Virus record (IMG/VR): IMGVR_UViG_3300023179_009086
Location: 1 to 64,000 of that record
DNA from: a virus
Length of the DNA stretch: 64,000 bases
Direction: 5' to 3' (one strand)
Under the pieces are notes generated by a model. It made no database searches and was not told the DNA's origin. It saw only the letters and a program-made list of their open reading frames with translations. This document shows, one piece after another, positions 7,872 to 15,248 of the stretch; within the stretch, counting starts at the first letter, position 1; each line of letters opens with the position of its first letter. A program made the translations under genes and the position numbers.

Positions 7872-9781
7872 TAGTTTCTAGCCATTAATGAACTAACATA
7901 TCTTAGTAATTTGTTAGCAGACTCTGCTGTATATCCATGTTTTTCACATAGAGTATTAATAACTACATTAATTCTTTTAAGCTCTTCCTCATCTGGATTT
8001 CTAGTGCTTACAGTCAATCTGATGACATCTTGTCTTTCATCAAAGAGTTGCTTCTCTAAAGCTTCCTTTAGTTTTGGATGATCTTTGTAATTATAAGAAC
8101 CATTACTACTTTTGGCGCTTCTAAGCATTTTTCTATAGATTTCTTGTCTAAATGACTTTTTACCGCTCTCAGTAATTCCAACTTTTTCTTCAATGGATCT
8201 CATAAGTCTTTCATTTGGATCTTTTAAATTACCCCACTCATCTTCAATTTTAGTTCCATCTAGGAAAGCTCCAACATGATCCATATAATTATTGAGAAGA
8301 TTCTGAAGCTCTTCTTCAAAATTAACAAAGAAAGCTTTTTGAACTTCGCTCTTAGCAAGTTTTGAGTATTCTTCAATAACAGATGTCATAATATTTTCAA
8401 GTCTTTCAATTTCTTTAGAATCAAGTTTTGGATTAGTTTTAAATCCATCTCTAATAGATCTAATTACATCAATAGGAGTAATGCAAGTTGCACCTTCTTG
8501 TGCTAAAGTAGAAGAAATTCTATTAACAATATATCTAGGTGAAATTCCAGACATGCCTTCTGTATCAAATTCTTTCTTTAGAAGAGCAACATCTCCATGG
8601 GAAAAACCTTCGACTTCGTCACCATTATAGAGCCTCATTTTATTAATTGGTGTTGCCGCAGAGTTTTTGGACTCTTTAAGTCTTGATAGAATTGAGAACA
8701 TTGCTGCACAATAAAGTGTATATGGAGCAATATGTACTGATTTAAGATCTGAATTTTTAACTAATTTTTCATAAATCTTAACTTCATCGCTTACATTGAG
8801 ATTATAAGGAACTTTTACAACAATAATTCTATCATGTAAAGCTTCCATTTCTTCTTTTGCTAGAAATCTTTTATATTCGGTCTCATTGCTATGAGCAAGC
8901 AAAAATTCATCAGCATAGATGAGTGGAAATCTTCCAGTTTTAATATTCTTTTCTTGAGCAAGAGTTAATAAAACATAAAGAAATTTTTGATCTACCTTTA
9001 GCATTTCTACGAACTCCATCATGCCTCTGTTGGCTATATTGAGTTCTCCATCAAATCTAAAAGCTCTAGGGTCTGACTCCGATCCATACTCTCCAATCTT
9101 ACTCAAATCCATAGATCCTACTAGCTCGGAAATATCTTGACTCTTTTTATCTGAAGGAACAAAAGTTCCTATTCCAACTCTAGATTGCTCAGAGAAAATA
9201 ACTCTTTTAACTGGTAGATCTAAAAAGTTTCCATTGTACTGTTCTTTTAACACTAAATCCATAAGTGGACTTAACTGTCCTTCTATTTTAATTCCATAAT
9301 TTTCTAGCAAAGATTTTCTCAGATCATTTGGAATAGCCCAAAGTGGATCCTCATGCATAGGAGACTCGGAAAGAGCATAAATGGCACCCTCTGGAGTTTT
9401 TGAAAACTCCTCCATGCCTCTTTTTAACATAATAGCCAATTGTGACTTACCAGAAGAAGTTGGTCCGTATAGTAAAAGTATTCTTCTTGAAACCTCAGAG
9501 CCAGCCGCAGCAGCCCTTAAATAAGACATAATTTGCTCAATGGAATCTTCTGCTCCAAAGATTTCATTAGCAAAAAAATTATATTTAGTAATTTGTCCAG
9601 ATTCGCCTCTCTCCACTCCGGCATGCTCAATCATCTTTAAAACTCTAGAATGAGAGCTTATATTTAAGGCTGGATTCTCTATTACCATTTCCAAATAGTC
9701 TTTTAAGGTACCAGACCAAGAAAGTTCATTAGTTTTCTTGATATGCTTTGTCATTTCTTGGATAAGTTTGGCTGACTTCAT
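7871..9781 (-). CDS. prkA: PrkA family AAA+ protein (described as serine protein kinase / ATP-dependent protease)
   Basis: This is a full-length PrkA (636 aa; bacterial members are about 640). The N-terminal AAA+ PrkA domain has a Walker A motif G106-PTSSGKS113. It is followed by the family-typical YALSESPMHEDPL, a region with SRVGIGTFVPSDKKSQDISELVGS, and MMEFVEMLKVDQKFLYVLLTLAQE. The C-terminal part holds the PrkA C-terminal domain. PrkA was named a serine kinase, while more recent work on the Bacillus protein favours an AAA+ protease-like activity. A strong GGGAG precedes the ATG at 9781. It leads the three-gene unit with DUF444 and SpoVR, and a small zinc-ribbon gene ends 3 bp upstream. 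Confidence 0.95.
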   Translation of the reverse strand: MKSAKLIQEMTKHIKKTNELSWSGTLKDYLEMVIENPALNISSHSRVLKMIEHAGVERGESGQITKYNFFANEIFGAEDSIEQIMSYLRAAAAGSEVSRRILLLYGPTSSGKSQLAIMLKRGMEEFSKTPEGAIYALSESPMHEDPLWAIPNDLRKSLLENYGIKIEGQLSPLMDLVLKEQYNGNFLDLPVKRVIFSEQSRVGIGTFVPSDKKSQDISELVGSMDLSKIGEYGSESDPRAFRFDGELNIANRGMMEFVEMLKVDQKFLYVLLTLAQEKNIKTGRFPLIYADEFLLAHSNETEYKRFLAKEEMEALHDRIIVVKVPYNLNVSDEVKIYEKLVKNSDLKSVHIAPYTLYCAAMFSILSRLKESKNSAATPINKMRLYNGDEVEGFSHGDVALLKKEFDTEGMSGISPRYIVNRISSTLAQEGATCITPIDVIRSIRDGFKTNPKLDSKEIERLENIMTSVIEEYSKLAKSEVQKAFFVNFEEELQNLLNNYMDHVGAFLDGTKIEDEWGNLKDPNERLMRSIEEKVGITESGKKSFRQEIYRKMLRSAKSSNGSYNYKDHPKLKEALEKQLFDERQDVIRLTVSTRNPDEEELKRINVVINTLCEKHGYTAESANKLLRYVSSLMARN

Positions 9782-9784
9782 TTT

Positions 9785-10069
9785 TTATTCTCCCTCTCCA
9801 TATATATCTCTAATAGTATGTTGGTCACCGTTTTTTATTTTTTCTACTATATTTCTTGCTTCTTCACGCGCCTTTTCGACAATTTCTTGAGAAGATTTAG
9901 AAACTTTACTTGAAATTGTGTTATATATTCTATTAAAATTAGAGTTTCCACATTTTTTACAAATAATATTTTTAAATTTATTTTTATTTATAGACTGAAA
10001 ATCAATTATAGTACAAGAAAGCGTCTGTTCATTTTTGCAATCTATACATTTAATATTATACGTCGGCAT
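9785..10069 (-). CDS. FmdB-like small zinc-ribbon protein
   Basis: A 94-residue protein starts MPTYNIKC as FmdB-type putative regulators do. It has two zinc-knuckle pairs, C8-x2-C11 and C37-x2-C40, followed by a charged helical tail rich in Glu/Lys (EIVEKAREEARNIVEKIKNG) that could form a coiled coil. Zinc binding is a safe reading; the role is unknown. The gene overlaps the upstream 62-residue ORF by 14 bases and ends 3 bp before prkA, so it is part of the same transcription unit and may be a partner or regulator of PrkA. Confidence 0.75.
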   Translation of the reverse strand: MPTYNIKCIDCKNEQTLSCTIIDFQSINKNKFKNIICKKCGNSNFNRIYNTISSKVSKSSQEIVEKAREEARNIVEKIKNGDQHTIRDIYGEGE

Positions 10070-10244
10070 TTTCTTTTCCTATAAAAATAACTCGATCTTC
10101 TTCAAATTTTATTTTTCCAGCCATAGCTAGATCTCTAATTATTTGCTTTTGAAATTTTTTATCAGAAATAGTAATAGTAACTTCAAGCTCTTCCGTCTCT
10201 AAGTTAACATTAATATTTTTAATTCTACCTACTTCTTTTTCCAT
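10056..10244 (-). CDS. Small hypothetical protein (62 aa)
   Basis: A short, highly charged protein with alternating hydrophobic residues (INVNLETEELEVTITIS), suggesting a small beta-sheet followed by a helix. I recognise no family. The frame is held between two neighbours: the upstream gene's stop is directly adjacent to its ATG and its end overlaps the zinc-ribbon gene by 14 bases. This packing, typical of the whole window, is the main support for it being a real gene. Confidence 0.6.
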   Translation of the reverse strand: MEKEVGRIKNINVNLETEELEVTITISDKKFQKQIIRDLAMAGKIKFEEDRVIFIGKENADV

Positions 10245-10550
10245 TTATTTATCGGCAAAAATAGCATTAATTATATGAGGATTATCTTGATTAATTAAAA
10301 ATAAAATAGAAGTTTTTTTATCTTTTTTAATTTTAGAAATTAAATTGAATGGAATTGACATAATTGGAACGGCTCCAATTATAATTGGTGAATCTATCAT
10401 TTTATCTATAGGCAATAGATCTAAATATTTTTCAGACATATTTATATTTAATACTAAATATTTTGAATATTCTTCAGATAAAGAAATTTTTATTTCTATA
10501 ATATCATTTTTATTAATGCCAGATGATTTTATCCCTTTTCTATATTTCAT
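10245..10550 (-). CDS. Hypothetical protein (101 aa) downstream of the helicase
   Basis: I place the start at the ATG at 10550, which has GGAG six bases upstream and overlaps the end of the DnaB-like gene by 11 bases. Longer in-frame versions begin at a TTG inside the helicase gene and are unlikely. The protein is beta-rich with a basic N-terminus (MKYRKGIKSSG) and a middle part reading DSPIIIGAVPIMSIPFN. I do not recognise a family. Its position directly after the helicase suggests a replication-associated role, but this is only context. Confidence 0.6.
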   Translation of the reverse strand: MKYRKGIKSSGINKNDIIEIKISLSEEYSKYLVLNINMSEKYLDLLPIDKMIDSPIIIGAVPIMSIPFNLISKIKKDKKTSILFLINQDNPHIINAIFADK

Positions 10551-11907
10551 TTTCATCTCCACTATCTGCAATCCAATTATCAGGAAGACTTTCAATTCTA
10601 CTTTTATCAAAAGCCTTCTTTAAGAGAATTGCACCCTTAGCGCCATCTCGATTTTTTACAATATGAATTTCCATATCTTCTCGGAGATGTTCATCTTCTC
10701 TATTTCCAATAATTAAAGCAATAGCTGCGTTATCTCCAATCATTTTACTTCTGCCGAAGTCTTCTAGATTTACATCATCTACTTTTTTACCATTAGTTTT
10801 TTTCTGGGCTGCTTTTCTTTGCGCTGCAGTAACTACTGGTAAATTCTTTTTTCTACAGAATTCATGTAATTCCTCAGAAACTTTTCCAACGTCGAGCCAG
10901 TCGGTTCCTACCGCTCCAATAGTGGGCTTCATAAGCTGAAGATAATCAACAAAAACTGCATCTGGTTTAAAGATGCCAAGAATAGTTTCATATTTGGCCT
11001 CTATTTCTCCCATGGTTGTTCCACGGGGCATATCTAGAATGTAAAAAACTTTATCATAAGTTTTTTGAAATTCTAAACATTTAGACCATCTATAATGCTC
11101 ATCTCCAGAAAGGGTAGCCCTCATAATTCCCCTATGTCTAATTCCAGCAAGATTGGCATCTAGTCTTTGTTCCAATTGCTGTTTAGACATTTCCAGAGAA
11201 ATGTAAAGAATATTTTTTCCATCTGGATGGCCAGTAATGCCTTCTGCAGGATCATTGCTACCCCTCCATGCATTAATAGCCATATTCATCATTAAGAGGG
11301 ATTTTCCAGAAGATGAAGCTCCACCGATGACTAACATCTCTGAATTTTTAATTCCCCAAGTATAATCGTCTAATTCTTTATAACCAGAGAGAAAACCTCT
11401 GATTTGTTCTGGATTTTCTAATACATAATCATAGTGTCTTAAACGATCTTCTGTAGAATCAGAAACTCTTCCTTCTGAAAAAGCACTTTGTTTATAAAGT
11501 TTTTCAGTTTGAGCAATGACTTTTTTAATATCATCATTGATATCTTTAATATCACTACCTTCTTCTTCTATTTCTTCTACTTTTTTAACTAACCTATCAG
11601 CAAGATATTTATTATATCTTATTTTAATTTTATCTATTAAAAATCCAATCTCATTAGCTTGAGTTTTTTCACCCTCAATAATAGAAATAACTCTTGTGGG
11701 TTCCCCATCTTGTTCTAGAAGTTCTTTTAGTACATTGTGAGAGGGTGGGATTTTATGTCTTGAATAATAAGTGCAAATTTTTTCTACAGCTGGTTTAAAA
11801 TCTGGTAACAAAACTGCTTTTATTAGATCTGGATCTAAATTTCTAATTACCTCATTATACTCTAGAGGTCCTTTGGACATCCAAGATAAAATTTTAGCAT
11901 CTATCAA
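10540..11907 (-). CDS. dnaB: DnaB-like replicative DNA helicase (T4 gp41-like)
   Basis: This is the hexameric 5'-3' helicase of the phage replisome. The RecA-like core has Walker A G195-GASSSGKS203, the SLEMS segment (H1a), a Walker B hydrophobic strand ending in VDYLQLMK, a glutamine sensor in VTAAQRKAAQ, and a C-terminal KNRDGAKG resembling the arginine-finger region of DnaB. Residues 1-140 form the helical N-terminal and linker part. At 455 residues it is about the size of T4 gp41 and bacterial DnaB. Its ATG overlaps the loader gene stop (4 bases), the usual coupling of loader and helicase. No intein is present, although such helicases often carry them. Confidence 0.95.
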   Translation of the reverse strand: MIDAKILSWMSKGPLEYNEVIRNLDPDLIKAVLLPDFKPAVEKICTYYSRHKIPPSHNVLKELLEQDGEPTRVISIIEGEKTQANEIGFLIDKIKIRYNKYLADRLVKKVEEIEEEGSDIKDINDDIKKVIAQTEKLYKQSAFSEGRVSDSTEDRLRHYDYVLENPEQIRGFLSGYKELDDYTWGIKNSEMLVIGGASSSGKSLLMMNMAINAWRGSNDPAEGITGHPDGKNILYISLEMSKQQLEQRLDANLAGIRHRGIMRATLSGDEHYRWSKCLEFQKTYDKVFYILDMPRGTTMGEIEAKYETILGIFKPDAVFVDYLQLMKPTIGAVGTDWLDVGKVSEELHEFCRKKNLPVVTAAQRKAAQKKTNGKKVDDVNLEDFGRSKMIGDNAAIALIIGNREDEHLREDMEIHIVKNRDGAKGAILLKKAFDKSRIESLPDNWIADSGDENEI

Positions 11908-12569
11908 GATTTCCTCCTTTGATCCTTGCCTCCCACGTATAAGACCTCTATATGCTGCGACCTAAGCGACTTAAAGGTTCTTCCGAAGTGGCCTGCAAAT
12001 ATTTTATCCACATCATCGGCGTTAGAACACATTATGGTTGGTAGGCCATTTTGAAATCTGCTTCGAAGCAGATGTTCCATTGTAGAACCAAATAACTGCT
12101 CGGATTTTTCAGATGGAAAAATCCATCTTGGATCCAGCTCATCTATGGCCAAAAAATCTGTATCCAAAAGTGATTGTAAATATTCTCCACTATTGTCTTT
12201 AATTACTTTATTAACAATATCTGCCATAGTAGTATAGATTGATTTATAATCACTTACAATTGCTAACTTTAAAAGACAACAAATGCTATAAGTCTTACCG
12301 ACGCCTAAAGATCCAACTAAAATCATAGATCCGCCATGATCGTATATTTTATTGATATCTTTTAATTTTTCTCTAAATAAATCTGCAAAATTTTGATCAC
12401 CAATAAAATCCTTAAAAGAAGAATTCCAATAAATTGTAGGAATACCGGCTACTGCATATCTATCTATTCTAGATGCTTTTTTCTGACAGTTAAAACAAGA
12501 TCCATTTTGACAAGTACATTCATTATATATTTTTTGTTTTTCTCTAGTAATTTTATTATCAGGAATCAT
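11904..12569 (-). CDS. DnaC/IstB-like AAA+ helicase loader
   Basis: A 221-residue AAA+ ATPase with Walker A GSLGVGKT and Walker B FLAIDELD, and a later SNADDVDKIFAGHFGRTFKSLR stretch with candidate sensor and arginine-finger residues. The N-terminus carries four clustered cysteines (C18, C20, C25, C28) that could bind zinc, as in DnaC/DnaI-type loaders. It lies directly upstream of the DnaB-like helicase with a 4-base overlap, so the most likely role is loading that helicase onto single-stranded DNA. An IstB-type transposition ATPase is the other member of the fold family, but no transposase is near. Confidence 0.88.
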   Translation of the reverse strand: MIPDNKITREKQKIYNECTCQNGSCFNCQKKASRIDRYAVAGIPTIYWNSSFKDFIGDQNFADLFREKLKDINKIYDHGGSMILVGSLGVGKTYSICCLLKLAIVSDYKSIYTTMADIVNKVIKDNSGEYLQSLLDTDFLAIDELDPRWIFPSEKSEQLFGSTMEHLLRSRFQNGLPTIMCSNADDVDKIFAGHFGRTFKSLRSQHIEVLYVGGKDQRRKS

Positions 12570-12966
12570 CTTCTACCTTAAAATTTAAGACATTACTTGA
12601 ATTAGTTTCTTTAAAAGAAATAGAAAGATCATCTTCATTATCATGATGTTTTTTACCCAATAATGATCTTGGTATATTTAAAAATGTTTCAGAATAAGAA
12701 ATTCCATTTTCTGGAAAAAATTCTTCAATATATTCTTCTTTTTCAGGAGGATTTTCTTCAGAAATATGTTTAATATTTTTTTCTTTTATTTTATTAGAAT
12801 TTTCAATTTTAACAAAATTGACTTTATTTTTAAATAATAAATATAATTCTCCATTTTTATTTAAAATAATTTTATCAGAATCCTGACTAGCAACAAGGCC
12901 AGAAATTTCCCATCCGCCGTCTAGAAAGAAAGACGCATATTTACCAACTAAATTTGTGTTTGACAT
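12559..12966 (-). CDS. Small protein with possible LSm/Hfq-like N-terminal fold
   Basis: A 135-residue protein. The first 55 or so residues have a five-strand beta pattern with GKYASFFLDGGWEISGLVASQ, then KIILNKNGELYLLFKNKVNFVKI. This resembles the Sm1/Sm2 layout of LSm proteins (a strand containing a polar-Gly turn, then an ILNK-G-type strand). The rest is acidic and probably disordered. The resemblance is by eye only and may be a generic SH3-like barrel. The gene overlaps the loader start by 11 bases and the upstream gene stop by one base, so it is part of the replication unit. Confidence 0.55.
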   Translation of the reverse strand: MSNTNLVGKYASFFLDGGWEISGLVASQDSDKIILNKNGELYLLFKNKVNFVKIENSNKIKEKNIKHISEENPPEKEEYIEEFFPENGISYSETFLNIPRSLLGKKHHDNEDDLSISFKETNSSNVLNFKVEDDS

Positions 12967-13565
12967 TATATAATCTCCATATTTTTTGCTTTAGAAATTA
13001 CCAAAAATTCTATTGAGTCCATTGGTAATTTATAATTTTCAATATACTTTTCTAAAATTTTTAAATCACTAATTTCATCAATTTGATGTTTTTCAAAAAT
13101 TTCTGGATAATCTTTTTTAATTATTGAAAGAAATATTTCCAATTTATTTTTATCAGAATTTTTTTGTAAATAAAAAGAATACATTCTTTCAAATTCGTTC
13201 ATCATTGATGGCATTAAAAATAAATTTGTTCCAGTTACAGATTTATCACCACTTCTAAATTTATAATCAAACATCCAATTAATATAATTATATATTTTAT
13301 TGATTACTTTTCCTTTGGCTTCTAATTTTAGAAGAGGTGAAAGATCCTCATAGTTTTCTGGTGCAAATGTCTTAAATAATTTTGCAAAATCACGACTTTC
13401 TTTTCCCTTTCCAGGATCATCTTTCCATCTAACAAGTCTAAATCTTACCCCATTTTTTTGTTCATATTTATGACAAAAATACGCCATAAGCGTAATATGA
13501 TTCCATTTTGAACGTTCTTTTTCTATCCATTCTGGAATCATTACATAAAATTCTTCTTGGGTCAT
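12966..13565 (-). CDS. Hypothetical protein (199 aa) of the replication block
   Basis: The start is set at the ATG at 13565, preceded by a strong AAGGAG. A longer frame to 13631 begins at a GTG with no ribosome binding site. The protein is helical and basic-acidic mixed, with WNHITLMAYFCHKYEQ and an RLVRWKDDPGKGKESRDFAKLF segment followed by long helices. I do not recognise a family. Its place just upstream of the loader and helicase would suit a replication accessory or DNA-binding protein, but nothing in the sequence proves it. Confidence 0.7.
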   Translation of the reverse strand: MTQEEFYVMIPEWIEKERSKWNHITLMAYFCHKYEQKNGVRFRLVRWKDDPGKGKESRDFAKLFKTFAPENYEDLSPLLKLEAKGKVINKIYNYINWMFDYKFRSGDKSVTGTNLFLMPSMMNEFERMYSFYLQKNSDKNKLEIFLSIIKKDYPEIFEKHQIDEISDLKILEKYIENYKLPMDSIEFLVISKAKNMEII

Positions 13566-13657
13566 AGAACTCCTTCTGCAGGGATAGCTACAGTTGTAGA
13601 AACTTTTTACTGCATAAGCAAAAATAACCACAGGATGGTAAACGAATTATTTTTTTA

Positions 13658-15187
13658 TTATGTCCATTTAACTGGTTTTCTATCTGGATAAGATAAAATC
13701 TCTTTTTTTGGCATTAAAATTTTAAAAGCAGGCTCACTTTCATAAATTTTAATTCTAGATTCAGAATGATCTTTTAAATACTTACAATTATCATAAAAAT
13801 CAACAATTATTGCTTTCTCTTTTCCTTTTGCTAGTCTAATAACTCTACCTATTCTTTGTAGGGCTCTACCGCTTGACTTTCCTGAGCCAGCCAAAACTAG
13901 TGCATCAAGTTCTGGTATATCTACGCCTTGATCAAAAATTTTTGAGGCAACAAGAACTTCAATTTTTCCATCCTTCATATCTTGAATAGTTTCCAACCTA
14001 TTTTTTGTAGATTTTGCGCCATCTAAAAATTTTGCATTGATTCCATCTTCAGATAATAAATCCATAATTTTTTTACCGTGATTAACTCTAACCACTAAAA
14101 TTAAAATTTTCTTGCCTGCAGATAATAATTTTTTTGTTGCTTTTAAAATTAAAGCATTCCTATCATCATTTTCTACAATATATTTTGTATATATTTGAGG
14201 ATAATTTGTTCCAACATTTCTTATTACTGGAACATTAAAAAAATGAATTTCTGGAGGAATCAAAAATCCTTTCTTAATTAATTTCGTTGCATTTAAATCA
14301 TAAATTTTCTTGCCAGCCACTGCTTCAATCAAGATATCATCTCCAGTATCTCTCCATGGAGTTCCAGATAATAAAAATCTATGTTTAGCAGAAATACTAG
14401 CTTTATGAATAAATTGTAATGTTTCCGAAGCAGCATATTGGCATTCATCAAAAATAAATAATTGTGCTTCTTCTACTTTTTTTCTAATTTCTAACTTGGT
14501 AGACGATTTTAAAGATATATTTTTTTCTTCTGTTAAATCATTGTCTTCTATTTTTGCTTCTTTATCAAAGGCTGCGGCAGCAGACCAAATTGTCATAATG
14601 GTAATTTGATGACCTAATTCACAAATTCCACCTCCCACAATTCCACAGGTAATTCCGTATGCACTTTCTATAGTATTTTTCATTTGATAAAGTAATTCAA
14701 TACCTATTACATAAATAACAGTTGGAATATTATATTGCGCTGCCAAGCTAGCTATTATTAGACTTTTTCCACCACCGGTGGCAACACGAATTATTCCAGA
14801 ACCATTTTCCTTAGCAGCATCTAGGGCTGCCCTTTGATATTCTCTAATCTCAAATTTAGAAGTATCAAGTATTAGTGGTGGTCCATATTTTAGAATTGGT
14901 CTATGGTCTTCTACAGAATATTGTATTTTTTCTTCATCCAATATTTCTTTAACTCTAGTTAAAAACCCAACTGGAAATTTCTGAGACTGACTAAATAATC
15001 TTATTTTGCCATCCCAACCGCCCATCTTCCCAGAAAGACCATAGCCACCTCGTCCACCAGTCATAAACTGGTATCCAGGGTGGCTATAGCTTAAAGATTC
15101 ATCTAATTTTTGAAAAAGATTTAAACTTAATTGTCCATCAATTTTTATAAAAGTATTGTAAATTTTTAAAGTTAACATAATTTCCAT
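13658..15187 (-). CDS. uvsW: UvsW-like SF2 DNA helicase
   Basis: A 509-residue superfamily 2 helicase with motif I ATGGGKS (136-142), motif II DECQ (247-250, a DEAH variant), motif III SGTPWR, and motif VI QRIGRVIR. The N-terminal 110 residues form a small domain with a GGRGGYGLSGKMGGWDG segment, as in T4 UvsW-type enzymes. UvsW unwinds D-loops, R-loops and stalled forks and controls origin versus recombination-dependent replication. Two starts are possible: the ATG at 15187 without a clear ribosome site, or the ATG at 15178 preceded by GGAA. A strong promoter-like element lies just upstream at 15215-15243. Confidence 0.9.
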   Translation of the reverse strand: MEIMLTLKIYNTFIKIDGQLSLNLFQKLDESLSYSHPGYQFMTGGRGGYGLSGKMGGWDGKIRLFSQSQKFPVGFLTRVKEILDEEKIQYSVEDHRPILKYGPPLILDTSKFEIREYQRAALDAAKENGSGIIRVATGGGKSLIIASLAAQYNIPTVIYVIGIELLYQMKNTIESAYGITCGIVGGGICELGHQITIMTIWSAAAAFDKEAKIEDNDLTEEKNISLKSSTKLEIRKKVEEAQLFIFDECQYAASETLQFIHKASISAKHRFLLSGTPWRDTGDDILIEAVAGKKIYDLNATKLIKKGFLIPPEIHFFNVPVIRNVGTNYPQIYTKYIVENDDRNALILKATKKLLSAGKKILILVVRVNHGKKIMDLLSEDGINAKFLDGAKSTKNRLETIQDMKDGKIEVLVASKIFDQGVDIPELDALVLAGSGKSSGRALQRIGRVIRLAKGKEKAIIVDFYDNCKYLKDHSESRIKIYESEPAFKILMPKKEILSYPDRKPVKWT

Positions 15188-15214
15188 TTATTTTTATATT
15201 CATATTCATGATAT

Positions 15215-15243
15215 ATTATAAACAGAAATTAATTTTGTGACAA
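15215..15243 (-). promoter_or_regulatory. Sigma70-type promoter upstream of the uvsW-like gene
   Basis: Read on the minus strand, TTGTCA (15238-15243) is followed after exactly 17 bases by TATAAT (15215-15220). That is five of six matches at -35 and a perfect -10 at the ideal spacing, lying in the 61-bp gap between the FtsZ-like gene and the helicase. It should start a transcript covering the replication genes by host RNA polymerase. It is the best bacterial promoter match I found in the window. Confidence 0.75.
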
Positions 15244-15248
15244 CTATT

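Noticed and set aside
10540-11907. Intein in the DnaB-like helicase
   Set aside because: The motifs run continuously over 455 residues with no Cys/Ser-started insertion or terminal His-Asn.
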